Assembly: GCA_050485425.1 (NCBI GenBank)
Contig: JBJHBJ010000001.1
Location: forward strand, 62,001-126,000
Direction of reading: 5' to 3'
From: LSCE01 sp050485425
Lineage (GTDB): Bacteria > Pseudomonadota > Gammaproteobacteria > Nitrococcales > Aquisalimonadaceae
Length of the DNA: 64,000 nt
How positions within the stretch are numbered: the first letter of the stretch is position 1; every line of letters starts with the position of its first letter. Of the stretch, positions 8,070 to 16,262 are shown in pieces. The position numbers and the translations under genes are program-made. Under the pieces are notes generated by a model. That model did no database searches, had not been told where the DNA came from, and saw only the letters and a program-made list of their open reading frames with translations.

Positions 8070-8507
8070 TCAGAGACCGATGATCTCCGCCCGCATCGGC
8101 GCCAGCCGGGCCAGCAGTCGGTTCTGGGCCTGTACCGGGATGCGCTGGTGGTCCATCACCTCAAGCAGGTCTTCCACCAGGGAGTTGAACTCCGCCTCGG
8201 TGATCTCCATGCCGGTGTGCACGGTCACCATGTCGTCCCCGCTGTAGGTGCAAGGCCCGCCGCTCAGCTCGCAGAACTGTTCCGTGAGCGTCCGGTGCAG
8301 GCGGGCCGGGTCGGCCTCCGCGAAATGGTGCAGGATTTTCTGGTTTTCCGAGATGCGGAACAGCAGGCCGTCCACCAGCATCTCGATGCCCTCGCGCTCA
8401 CCCAGCGCCCGATAGAGGCTGTCGTCCCGGGCCGGACCGTGGCTCGCACAGGCGCCGAGGAGCAGGGCGCCGAGCAGAACGATGGTGAGTGTTTTCAATC
8501 GGTTCAT
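8070..8507 (-). CDS. Group 1 truncated globin-like lipoprotein
   Basis: The 145 residues start with a lipoprotein signal peptide ending LLGAC (lipidated Cys20). A truncated-hemoglobin domain follows (PF01152 pattern): DSLYRALGEREGIEMLVDGL, then ELSGGPCTYSG, then MVTVHTGM with His97 in the proximal heme-ligand position. The B10 position appears to be Phe rather than the common Tyr, so ligand chemistry may differ. It is probably a heme protein anchored on the periplasmic face of a membrane. It begins 9 bp after the DUF3034 stop and looks like the last gene of the cupredoxin-EAL-DUF3034 unit, which hints at a shared redox or metal-related role (inference). Confidence 0.85.
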   Translation of the reverse strand: MNRLKTLTIVLLGALLLGACASHGPARDDSLYRALGEREGIEMLVDGLLFRISENQKILHHFAEADPARLHRTLTEQFCELSGGPCTYSGDDMVTVHTGMEITEAEFNSLVEDLLEVMDHQRIPVQAQNRLLARLAPMRAEIIGL

Positions 8508-8516
8508 GTCCGTTCC

Positions 8517-9407
8517 TCAGAAGCTGCCCTGCAGGCTCAGATAGAGGCCACGCTGCGATCCGGCACCGCCGACCTCCCCGGCATCCACCAGCGCCGCGGC
8601 AAACGCCAGTTGCTTGCTGGGGAACCAGGCAATGAAGATGTCGTGCCAGTGGCGTTCGTCCAACCCCAGATTGTCGGGTTTGCGCCGGTATTCGTAGCCC
8701 ACGGCCGTGGCGCGGTTCAGCAGCACCGCGGCGGAGATCTCCGGCATCAGCTCGTAGCTGTCATTGTCCGGGCCGCCGTGCCCCAGCAGTCCCAGCTCGT
8801 TGGCGCGGGTGGCGCGCAGGGTGCCGTTCAGCAGCAGGTCGTAGCCGCCGACCACGCCCAGGAACAGCCGGCTCACCGCCAGGTAGGCATCGATACCGTC
8901 GCGGTCCTCGGCGCCCAGCAGGTCGGGGATGTCCATGTCACGGTTGCGCTTGTACTGCAGGCCCAGGCTGATCTGCGGCAGCGTATCGTAGATCAGGTCG
9001 CCGGCCAGGCGCAGCTTGGCACCGAAGATATCCTGTCGGATTTCCTCGGTGCCGCCGCCGAGGTCCAGTGCCAGTATCTGCCGGGCTGCCGAGATCTCCA
9101 GGCGGTTGAAGAAGGTGTAGCTCAGGCCCAGCATGCTCAGGTTGTAGTCCGGCAGGACTGTATGGCTGAAGGCAATGGTGCCGCCGCTCTCGTCCGCGGT
9201 ACCGTAGCCGGAGAGCACGGCCCAGGGCACCAGGCCGCCGCCGGCGGAGCCTTCCAGCTGGATCAGCCCACCGGTCGCCAGCAGGCGTCCGCCCCCCGCC
9301 TGTGCGGCCAGCGGCAGGCACAACACGATCAGGCATGCGGCCTGTCGAATCATCCCGGCCCTCTCGCTCACAAAGGCAACGAGCTTGTGTAACGGGACAC
9401 TTGGCAT
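8517..9407 (-). CDS. DUF3034 family outer-membrane/periplasmic protein
   Basis: The 296-residue exported protein has a signal peptide ending AAQAGG. The rest alternates beta-strand-like segments with Gly-rich turns (GGRLLATGGLIQLEGSAGGG, FGAKLRLAGDLIYD) and ends in Phe, as expected of a beta-barrel. It matches the DUF3034 family, which I recall next to cupredoxin-like and GGDEF/EAL genes in other Gammaproteobacteria. The ATG at 9407 has AAGGAG and overlaps the EAL gene stop as TGATG. Translation could also begin at the Met at 9353, directly before the hydrophobic core. Function unknown. Confidence 0.85.
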   Translation of the reverse strand: MPSVPLHKLVAFVSERAGMIRQAACLIVLCLPLAAQAGGGRLLATGGLIQLEGSAGGGLVPWAVLSGYGTADESGGTIAFSHTVLPDYNLSMLGLSYTFFNRLEISAARQILALDLGGGTEEIRQDIFGAKLRLAGDLIYDTLPQISLGLQYKRNRDMDIPDLLGAEDRDGIDAYLAVSRLFLGVVGGYDLLLNGTLRATRANELGLLGHGGPDNDSYELMPEISAAVLLNRATAVGYEYRRKPDNLGLDERHWHDIFIAWFPSKQLAFAAALVDAGEVGGAGSQRGLYLSLQGSF

Positions 9408-11770
9408 CAATGACTCCTTCTTGTGGTTGTCCGGTCGGTGCCGGTACGGCTTTCCATCCAGCCCTGAAAGGCGTCCGGCATCATCGGGCGGGCGATGCCG
9501 TAGCCTTGTCCCTTTTCGCAGCCCAGCGCAACCAGCAACTGCCAGGCTTCCATGGTTTCCAGCCCCTCTGCCACCACCTCCAGCCCCAGATCGTGGGCCA
9601 GCGCGAGGGTGCTGCGGACGATGGCCTGATCCGCGCCGGTACCGGGCAGCGGTATGATGAAGCCGCGGTCGATCTTCAGCTCCTGCACCGGCAACTGCTG
9701 CAGTTGCGCCAGCGAGGAGTAGCCGGTGCCGAAATCGTCGATGGCCAGGCGCGCCCCCAGCCTTCGCAACTGATCCAGCTGCCGGCGGGCGGCGCGCCGG
9801 TCGTCCATCAGGACCGACTCGGTAATCTCCAGCACCAGGGCGTCGCCGGGCAGCGCATGCCGTTCCAGCAGGGCCTGCAGTTGTGCGGGCAAAGCCGCAT
9901 CCATGATGTCCAGCGCGGACAGATTGACGGCCATGGTGAAATCGGGCACCTGTTCCCGCCAGGCGGCGCATTGTGTGATCGCCTGATGCAGGACCCGCGC
10001 GGTCAGCTCCCGGATCAGGCCGGTGGTTTCCGCCAGCGCAATGAATTCGTCCGGCGGTACCGGACCGAGTTCCGGGTGCTGCCAGCGGACCAGCGCCTCG
10101 GCGCCGATCAGTTCGCCGTCCGCCAGTCGCACTTTCGGTTGGTAGACCATGTGCAGTGCGTCGTTGGCCACGGCCTCGCGCAGATCGCCGACCAGGCCGA
10201 GCCGGCGCAGGTGCTGTTCGTCGTCGCCGGGGCGATACAGGCTGAGCAGCGTCCGGTTCTGGCGCGAACGGTCCAGCGCGATGGCCGCCCGGCGCAACAG
10301 CTCACCGGCGTGCCGGCCGTCCTCCGGATAGGCGCAGACACCGCCGCGCAGGCTGATGGCGACCTCCAGTTCCGCCACCCGCAGCGGCCCGGAGATGCGG
10401 CGAAGCAGATCCAGCCCCTGGTCCAGCGCACCGGCACGGGTGCAGCCTGGTAGCAGCATCACGAACTCGTTGCCATCCATGCGTGCCAGCAGCGCGCCCT
10501 CGGCGGCCTGTTGGCGGATGCGCTCGGCCAGTGCCTGGAGTGCGCCATCGCCAATGGTGTAGCCCAGGCTGTCGTTGATCTCGCGAAACCGATCCACATC
10601 CATCAGTAACAGCGCGAATGGCGCCTGGTCGCCGTTCTCCTGCAGCCGATGTTCCAGCTGTTCCTGAACGCGGGTGCGGTTCGGCAGCCCGGTCAGCAGG
10701 TCGTGGCTGCTCTGGTGGACGATGCGTTCCTCGCGTTCGGCGATGCCTGTCTGCATGTGATTCAGTGCGTGGGCGAGGGCCTCGAATTCCTCGTCCGCCT
10801 GCCTGGGCAGCGGACGGTCGTAAACGCCGCCGGCGATGCGGGATGCGGCGTGCGCCATGGTCTGCAACGGCAGGGAGACACGGCGTGCGAGCAGGGTGGC
10901 CCCCAGCACCGAGAGCGCGAGTGTGGCCGCCCCCACGCCCAGCAGCAGGTTGCGCAACTCGTAGTAGGGCGCGAGTGCCATGCTGGCCGGTCGTTGCAGC
11001 AGCGCGTGGGTCTGGAGGCCCTGGTCCAGGGGCACCCGCAGGGTGTACCAGGTGTCCCGGTCCAGCTCCAGCAGCGTCACGTCGCCGCGAGCCGGCTGCT
11101 GTGCGAGTGCCGCCCGCAGTCGGATCTGGTCCGGTTCCGCGAGCGTGGATGCCAGGTAGCCCGAACCGTTCTCCGGTGCCCAGAAGCTGACCGCGGCGGT
11201 GGTCAGACTCTCCAGTTCCCGGGCCAGCCCCGTGTCCATGCGAAAACCCAGTGCCGTCCAGGCCACCGGCAGCGGAGCGTTGACCGGTACCACCACCAGT
11301 TGATGCGGAATGCCGTTCAGCAGCTTGATCCGGGTCGCGTAGCCCTGGCTCCTGGCCTGCTCTACCAGGCCTGTCGTCGGCAGACCGCGGTCGGGCACAT
11401 CACCGGCGCCGGCCAGCAGTGCGCCATCCAGGCCGAGTACCAGGCCGGCATCGGCGCCGACGCGCTCGCCGTGGTTGCGCAGGGCTGAGCGGATGGTGGC
11501 GTCATCACCCGTGGCGACCGCCTCACGGAACCCGAAATCGCTGGTGAGTACGCCGACGGAACTGAGCAACTGCTGTTCCCTGGCCTTCATCTGCGCCTGC
11601 AGCACGCGCCCGGCGGTCGTCAGTTCCTGTGTGGTCTGCCGCACCAGGTTGCGCTCCGCCACATGCAGCACCGCGGCCAGCGTGACGAGCTGTGCCGTGG
11701 CGAGCAGTCCGGTGGCCAGCAACAGAATGCGGGTCCGGAAGCGCTTGAGAAAACGCTGATGGATTCTCAT
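9407..11770 (-). CDS. Membrane GGDEF-EAL protein, predicted c-di-GMP phosphodiesterase
   Basis: Residues about 15-40 and 275-300 are membrane helices flanking a periplasmic sensor domain of about 230 residues. A HAMP linker follows (RRVSLPLQTMAHAASRIAGG), then a GGDEF domain and a C-terminal EAL domain. The cyclase signature reads DGNEF instead of GGDEF and there is no RxxD inhibitory site, so cyclase activity is unlikely. The EAL domain retains EALVRW, VNLS, EITES, DDFGTGYSSL, LKIDRGF, VVAEGLE and the final QGY, consistent with an active phosphodiesterase. The start is the ATG at 11770; a GTG at 11785 would add five residues. It sits between cupredoxin-like and DUF3034 genes in one operon. 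Confidence 0.9.
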   Translation of the reverse strand: MRIHQRFLKRFRTRILLLATGLLATAQLVTLAAVLHVAERNLVRQTTQELTTAGRVLQAQMKAREQQLLSSVGVLTSDFGFREAVATGDDATIRSALRNHGERVGADAGLVLGLDGALLAGAGDVPDRGLPTTGLVEQARSQGYATRIKLLNGIPHQLVVVPVNAPLPVAWTALGFRMDTGLARELESLTTAAVSFWAPENGSGYLASTLAEPDQIRLRAALAQQPARGDVTLLELDRDTWYTLRVPLDQGLQTHALLQRPASMALAPYYELRNLLLGVGAATLALSVLGATLLARRVSLPLQTMAHAASRIAGGVYDRPLPRQADEEFEALAHALNHMQTGIAEREERIVHQSSHDLLTGLPNRTRVQEQLEHRLQENGDQAPFALLLMDVDRFREINDSLGYTIGDGALQALAERIRQQAAEGALLARMDGNEFVMLLPGCTRAGALDQGLDLLRRISGPLRVAELEVAISLRGGVCAYPEDGRHAGELLRRAAIALDRSRQNRTLLSLYRPGDDEQHLRRLGLVGDLREAVANDALHMVYQPKVRLADGELIGAEALVRWQHPELGPVPPDEFIALAETTGLIRELTARVLHQAITQCAAWREQVPDFTMAVNLSALDIMDAALPAQLQALLERHALPGDALVLEITESVLMDDRRAARRQLDQLRRLGARLAIDDFGTGYSSLAQLQQLPVQELKIDRGFIIPLPGTGADQAIVRSTLALAHDLGLEVVAEGLETMEAWQLLVALGCEKGQGYGIARPMMPDAFQGWMESRTGTDRTTTRRSH

Positions 11771-11794
11771 GCTGGCGCTCGACACCGGTTTTCG

Positions 11795-12508
11795 TCAATC
11801 GCCATGATGCTCCCGGCCGTGCCGCTGGAATCGCGGTTCGGTTCTGCGCCGCAGGCTGCCGAGCCCGGCGGGTTCGGCGGGTGCCTGGTCGGCGATTGCG
11901 AGGCTGACGCGCCAGCCGGTATCGACGGCTTCCAGGGTGTTGCGGTCCAGGGTGATGGTGCCCCCTTGCTGCTCCAGCTCGGGATGCCAGAGCCTCAGGT
12001 CGTCCAGACGGTCCCCGGCGATGGCATGAAGTTCCACCCAGCCCAGTTCGTCCGGCTGGGCGAAGACCGGGGTGTCAAGAACCAGGACGTACCCGAGCAT
12101 ATGGTCATGGATATTGCAGCCCAGGATGACCGTACCCGGACGGTCGAATTCCACCGGGGCGCCCGGGGAGTCGCGGTAGAGCGGCAGCTCGAAGCGCTTG
12201 GCCTCGGAAAACGAGTAGACGTGGTGACGAACCTGGTCGCTGTTGGGGAAATCGACCAGCGTTCCGCTGTGCACCGCGAGTACGTGGGGCTGGAATTGCA
12301 TGTCCCGCTGGTCGATCTCGGCGCGGGGCGGGGACGCCGGGACGGATTCGGCCACCTCGCCGGGCAGGTAGACCACGGCGTGCCGCAGGGGCTCGCCGTC
12401 CACGCCCAGTAATTGCAGCCGCACCGTATCGGCAAAGGCCGATGGCCCGGTCAGCCAGACAGTTGCGGTCATCAGGCAGATCATCCGAAGCCGGTACTTC
12501 AGGCGCAA
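11795..12508 (-). CDS. Periplasmic cupredoxin-like protein
   Basis: The 237-residue exported protein has a signal peptide ending SAFADT. A plastocyanin-like fold contains RHHVYSF (His95/His96) and the copper-ligand cluster CNIHDHM (Cys131, His134, His136, Met137), so a type 1 or mixed copper site is plausible. Similar genes are often labelled methylamine utilization protein, but nothing here ties it to methylamine. The start is taken as TTG at 12508, just after GGGGGAG; an ATG at 12484 is the alternative. It appears to head the cupredoxin-EAL-DUF3034-globin operon. Its copper state could be what the EAL sensor responds to (inference). Confidence 0.8.
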   Translation of the reverse strand: MRLKYRLRMICLMTATVWLTGPSAFADTVRLQLLGVDGEPLRHAVVYLPGEVAESVPASPPRAEIDQRDMQFQPHVLAVHSGTLVDFPNSDQVRHHVYSFSEAKRFELPLYRDSPGAPVEFDRPGTVILGCNIHDHMLGYVLVLDTPVFAQPDELGWVELHAIAGDRLDDLRLWHPELEQQGGTITLDRNTLEAVDTGWRVSLAIADQAPAEPAGLGSLRRRTEPRFQRHGREHHGD

Positions 12509-12584
12509 GACTCCCCCAGTACGGATTGGCCTCTGCGCATCCTGAGCCCTGGTGCGCGGACGGAGGGGCTAAAACGAATCTGCG

Positions 12585-13313
12585 TTAGTCTACGGGGTCC
12601 GGGAAGCGATACGCTGTGAGCACCATCACATAGTCCCGGCCGTCGGGATCCTCGTGCTCCAGGCGGATCGGCAGGTAGTTCAGTTCCGGTGCGCACCAGA
12701 ATGTGGTCCGGCCACCCGTCGCGTCGTTCTCCCCGCTGACGTGACGGACCCGGACGGCGCGGAAGCGGCCTGCCGGGGTCTCCAGCTCCTGTTCGCCGTC
12801 GACCTGCAGGGTGACCCGCCGCAGTTCGCCGCCGTCGGCCACCGGGTACAGCATGTGTTCCCTGCCGCGGGCCAGATCGCGCATGACCGCCACCTGCATC
12901 AGCAGGCGGTCCTTGGTGCCTTCCGGGATGGCGAGTCGCCAGACTGGTCCGCCGACGTCGTTGATCACCTGGCCGCGCTCCCAGTCGAAGCGAAGCTCGG
13001 CCCGGCGGGCGCCCCGTCCTTCGCGCAGGTAGAGGTACTGCTCGGGGATGAGCGCTGCGTCCTCGCCTACCCGGCCGCGGCTGTGCTCGTCCAGGCGACT
13101 GCGGTAGATCAGACTCAGCAGGCCGCTGGCCCGGGTACTGGAATGAAGTCGGTAACGGCCGTCCGCCTGTTCGAAATGAAGCGTGGCGGAGCCGCCGCCG
13201 AGCATACCGCTGGAGATCCGGTAACTGGCCTCGAAGCCGGTGGGCATGTCCGCCCCCGCCGGCGCAAGCGGTGACAGGGCGAGAAGGGCGGCGGCAAGCA
13301 GAAGCCGGCGCAT
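12585..13313 (-). CDS. DUF3108 domain-containing periplasmic protein
   Basis: The 242-residue protein starts MRRLLLAAALLALSPLAPAG, a clear Sec signal peptide. The mature part fits DUF3108: FEASYRISSGMLGGGSATLHF near the N-terminus and a C-terminal FWCAPELNYLPIRLEHEDPD. The ATG at 13313 has AAGGAAG upstream and lies 7 bp after the purN stop. The purN-DUF3108 adjacency is common in Gammaproteobacteria. Molecular function is unknown; it is presumably an envelope beta-protein. Confidence 0.88.
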   Translation of the reverse strand: MRRLLLAAALLALSPLAPAGADMPTGFEASYRISSGMLGGGSATLHFEQADGRYRLHSSTRASGLLSLIYRSRLDEHSRGRVGEDAALIPEQYLYLREGRGARRAELRFDWERGQVINDVGGPVWRLAIPEGTKDRLLMQVAVMRDLARGREHMLYPVADGGELRRVTLQVDGEQELETPAGRFRAVRVRHVSGENDATGGRTTFWCAPELNYLPIRLEHEDPDGRDYVMVLTAYRFPDPVD

Positions 13314-13320
13314 GGCTTCC

Positions 13321-13953
13321 TTAGAGAATGACCGGCTGTTGCATCGGAGTTCCATCCATCAGGATGCCGTTGTTGCCGAGCCTCACGCGACCTTCGGCGT
13401 ACCAGCGCACGGCAAGTGGGTAGATTCGGTGTTCCTGCTGCTGCACCCGGGCGGCCAGCGTCGTCTCTGTATCATCGCTCAGGATCGGCACTTTTGCCTG
13501 TACGATAACCGGCCCGGCATCCAGGTCGGGTGTCACGAAGTGCACGCTGCAGCCGTGCTCCCTGCAACCTTCCTCCAGCGCCCGGCGGTGGGTCTGCAGT
13601 CCGCGGAACGCCGGCAACAGCGACGGATGGATATTGAGCATCCGGCCGGTGTAGCGCTCCACGAAACCTGCCGACAATATGCGCATGAAGCCCGCAAGGA
13701 CCACCAGATCGGGCTGGTGGCTGTCGATCAGCCCGGCCAGGGCATGATCGTAGGCTTCCCGGCTGGCATAGTCCTGGTGAGGCAGAACCCGGGCCGGGAT
13801 GCCGGCGCGCCTGGCGCGTTCCAGGCCTTCCACACCCGCGCGGTTGCTGATCACGGCGGTGATCCGGATGGGCAGGTCGTGGGCGTCGATCAGGGCTTGC
13901 AGGTTGGTGCCGGCGCCGGAAATCAGCACCACCACCGAACAGTCGGCCGTCAT
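13321..13953 (-). CDS. purN: Phosphoribosylglycinamide formyltransferase
   Basis: Transfers a formyl group from 10-formyl-tetrahydrofolate to GAR in purine synthesis. The 210 residues include SGAGTNLQALID near the N-terminus, the NIHPSLLPAF motif with catalytic Asn107 and His109, and the conserved Asp145 in TPDLDAGPVI. The ATG overlaps the purM stop (ATGA). A longer in-frame reading from 14082 would run into purM antisense and is rejected. Confidence 0.97.
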   Translation of the reverse strand: MTADCSVVVLISGAGTNLQALIDAHDLPIRITAVISNRAGVEGLERARRAGIPARVLPHQDYASREAYDHALAGLIDSHQPDLVVLAGFMRILSAGFVERYTGRMLNIHPSLLPAFRGLQTHRRALEEGCREHGCSVHFVTPDLDAGPVIVQAKVPILSDDTETTLAARVQQQEHRIYPLAVRWYAEGRVRLGNNGILMDGTPMQQPVIL

Positions 13954-15014
13954 TCGGCCTCCCGCAGTTGAACCCGCGCTTCGCCCGTTGCCATCGGAAC
14001 GATACGGCCGAGCCGCCAGGCATTCTCGCCGGCTTCGTTCAGCAGCGTCACAGCGCGGTCGGCCTGGTCGGCCGGCACGCACAGCACCATGCCGACTCCG
14101 CAGTTGAAGGTGCGGAACAGTTCCGACCGGCTGATGTTCCCCTGCTGCTGCAGCCAGCGGAACACCAACGGAAGCTCCCAGCTACCGAGGTCGATGCGGG
14201 CCGAACACCCGTCGGGAAGCACCCGGGGCAGGTTCTCGGGCAGCCCGCCGCCGGTGATATGGGCCATGGCGCGTACGTCCACTGATGTCATCAGCTCCCG
14301 CACGGCGCGGACGTAGATCCGCGTGGGCGCCATCAGCGCGTCGGCCAGGGGACGGCCGTTCAGGTCGGTGTCCAGGCCGGCGCCGGAGACTTCCAGTACC
14401 TTGCGGATCAATGAGTAGCCGTTGGAGTGCGGGCCGCTGGAGCCGAGCGCGATCAGGGCATCACCGGGCGCGACCCGGCTGCCGTCGACGATCTCCGACT
14501 TCTCCACCACGCCCACGCAGAAGCCCGCCAGGTCGTAGTGGCCGGCCGCGTACATGCCTGGCATCTCTGCGGTTTCTCCGCCCACCAGCGCGGCACCAGC
14601 CTGCCTGCAGCCTTCGGCAATGCCTTCCACCACGGTGGCGGCCACGTCCACGTCCAGCGCTCCGGTGGCGTAGTAATCCAGGAAGAACAGGGGCTCGGCG
14701 CCTGCGACCAGGATGTCGTTGACGCACATGGCGACCAGGTCGATGCCGATACCGTCGTGCCGGCCGGTCTCGATGGCCAGTTTCAGCTTGGTGCCGACGC
14801 CGTCGGTGCCTGAGACCAGGACCGGCTCGCGGTAGCGGTCTGCCGGTAGTTGGAACAGGCCGCCGAACCCGCCCAGCCCGCCGATTACCTCGGGCCGGCT
14901 GGTGCGGGCAACGGCGGGCTTGATGCGGTCGACCAGGCTGTTGCCCGCGTCGATGTCGACGCCGGCATCGCGGTAGGTCAGGGAACCTGGCTTCCGGGAA
15001 TCATCTTGGGCCAA
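13950..15014 (-). CDS. purM: Phosphoribosylformylglycinamidine cyclo-ligase
   Basis: ATP-dependent AIR synthetase of purine biosynthesis. With a TTG start at 15014 the protein has 354 residues (E. coli about 345), beginning M-AQDDSRKPGSLTYRDAGVD. The TTG has AGGAGG about eight bases upstream. The nearest upstream ATG (15077) falls immediately after a TATAGT -10 hexamer and would precede the transcription start, so TTG is preferred. Conserved PurM segments include YRDAGVDIDAGN, GTDGVGTKLKLA, MCVNDI, GGETAEMPGMY and SSGPHSNGYSL. It is coupled to purN by an ATGA overlap. Confidence 0.96.
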   Translation of the reverse strand: MAQDDSRKPGSLTYRDAGVDIDAGNSLVDRIKPAVARTSRPEVIGGLGGFGGLFQLPADRYREPVLVSGTDGVGTKLKLAIETGRHDGIGIDLVAMCVNDILVAGAEPLFFLDYYATGALDVDVAATVVEGIAEGCRQAGAALVGGETAEMPGMYAAGHYDLAGFCVGVVEKSEIVDGSRVAPGDALIALGSSGPHSNGYSLIRKVLEVSGAGLDTDLNGRPLADALMAPTRIYVRAVRELMTSVDVRAMAHITGGGLPENLPRVLPDGCSARIDLGSWELPLVFRWLQQQGNISRSELFRTFNCGVGMVLCVPADQADRAVTLLNEAGENAWRLGRIVPMATGEARVQLREAE

Positions 15015-15077
15015 GGCGGGGTCCTCCTGGAGGCTGAAGCGGGCGTCGGGCGCCGGGGCGGTGACTGGTCGGCGCAT

Positions 15078-15107
15078 ACTATAGCCGAGGGCGAGACATT
15101 CGCCCAA
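15078..15107 (-). promoter_or_regulatory. Predicted sigma-70 promoter of purMN
   Basis: On the minus strand TTGGGC (15102-15107) and TATAGT (15078-15083) are separated by 18 bp. The predicted start lies about 60 bases before the purM TTG codon. I see no clear PurR operator by eye. Confidence 0.6.
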
Positions 15108-15174
15108 ACCCGACATCTGGCACGGCGGAAGGCGGGCGGGTACCATCGGCAAACGTATTGATCTCGAGGCATTC

Positions 15175-16230
15175 ATGGACAAGGGTTTGAAACAGTTCTT
15201 GCAGGGCGTGGCAGGTGCGGCGCTACTGGTGTTCGGCATGGCGGCCGCCTCGGCCGGTCTGTATGACACGCAGGCGGCGGTGGACTCGGAATCCGCTGCC
15301 GAGCGGTCGCGTGGTGCCGCGGCGGGGATGGAAGAGGTCCTGCTGCGCCTGACCGGCAACCCCGAGGCCGTCGAGCAGTCCCGCGTGCGGGAGCGTCTGA
15401 TCTCCCGAGCCGAGCGTTTCGTGCAGCAGTTCGGTTATGCGGACCGTGACCAGGAGGGGAGCGGCTTGTGGCTGCAGCTACGTTTCGACGGGGTGGCCGT
15501 GGAACGTACGTTGTCCGAACTGGAAGTGCCCTATTGGGCGCGGGCCGACCGGCCGAGAATTCTGACCTGGTTCGCGGTGGATCAGGCGGGAAGCCGGGAG
15601 CTGATCGGCGGCGGTACCCGGCCGGATCTGCAGGAGCAGCTCCAGCGGGAAGGAGACAGCCGCGGCCTGCAGCTGCTGTTTCCGCTGCTCGATCTCGAAG
15701 ACCAGCGAAACCTCAGTGCCTCGGATGTCTGGGGCGGTTTCCGGGCGCCGATCCTGGATGCCTCGGATCGCTACGGGACGGAGTCCGTGCTGGTGGTGCG
15801 GTTGTCCTCGCGGGGCGCCGGGCAGTGGGCCGCCCGTTGGCTCTGGTTCCACAACGGCGGCGCCCGGGAATGGAGTTCCAGCGGGGATTCTGCGGCCGAG
15901 GCGCTGCAGGCCGGTATTGACGAGGGTGCTCGCATGCAGGCGCGGCAGATGGCGAGGGTGCCCAGCGCCGCCGACCGCCGTACCGTGACGCTGTATGTCG
16001 ACGATGTTGCCGGCGTCGGCGACTACGGCTATCTGGTGCAGTTCCTCGAGGATATGCGCGGCGTGCAGGCCGTGGACGTCATCCGGGCACGTGACAGTGC
16101 AGTGCAACTGCGCGTCACCCTGGACGGTGATCCTGAGCGTTTCGACAGCGCGTTGCGCACCAACCGCCGGCTGGAACGCGTCCAGCCCACTGACGGCGCG
16201 GTGGATTACGCTTTCCGCATGCGGCGTTAA
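15175..16230 (+). CDS. DUF2066 domain-containing exported protein
   Basis: The 351 residues begin with a signal peptide (hydrophobic core VAGAALLVFGMAAA, cleavage near ASAG). The mature part fits DUF2066: an N-terminal RSRGAAAGMEEVLLRLTGN segment, WFAVDQ, and a C-terminal half built on YVDDVAGVGDYGYLVQFL. The gene is divergent from purM and precedes the hda region, as in many Gammaproteobacteria. Function unknown; the location suggests an envelope protein. The ATG at 15175 has a GAGG nearby. Confidence 0.88.
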   Translation: MDKGLKQFLQGVAGAALLVFGMAAASAGLYDTQAAVDSESAAERSRGAAAGMEEVLLRLTGNPEAVEQSRVRERLISRAERFVQQFGYADRDQEGSGLWLQLRFDGVAVERTLSELEVPYWARADRPRILTWFAVDQAGSRELIGGGTRPDLQEQLQREGDSRGLQLLFPLLDLEDQRNLSASDVWGGFRAPILDASDRYGTESVLVVRLSSRGAGQWAARWLWFHNGGAREWSSSGDSAAEALQAGIDEGARMQARQMARVPSAADRRTVTLYVDDVAGVGDYGYLVQFLEDMRGVQAVDVIRARDSAVQLRVTLDGDPERFDSALRTNRRLERVQPTDGAVDYAFRMRR

Positions 16231-16262
16231 CCGGCCCCCGGCGGTTGCCGGGGACGCCGGCG

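Noticed and set aside
8148..9392. 414-codon plus-strand open frame opposite the globin and DUF3034 genes
   Set aside because: Both minus-strand genes have signal peptides, ribosome-binding sites and family matches; the plus frame has none.
15014..15359. Upstream extension of purM
   Set aside because: The extension covers the promoter and the divergent gene's leader and does not resemble PurM.
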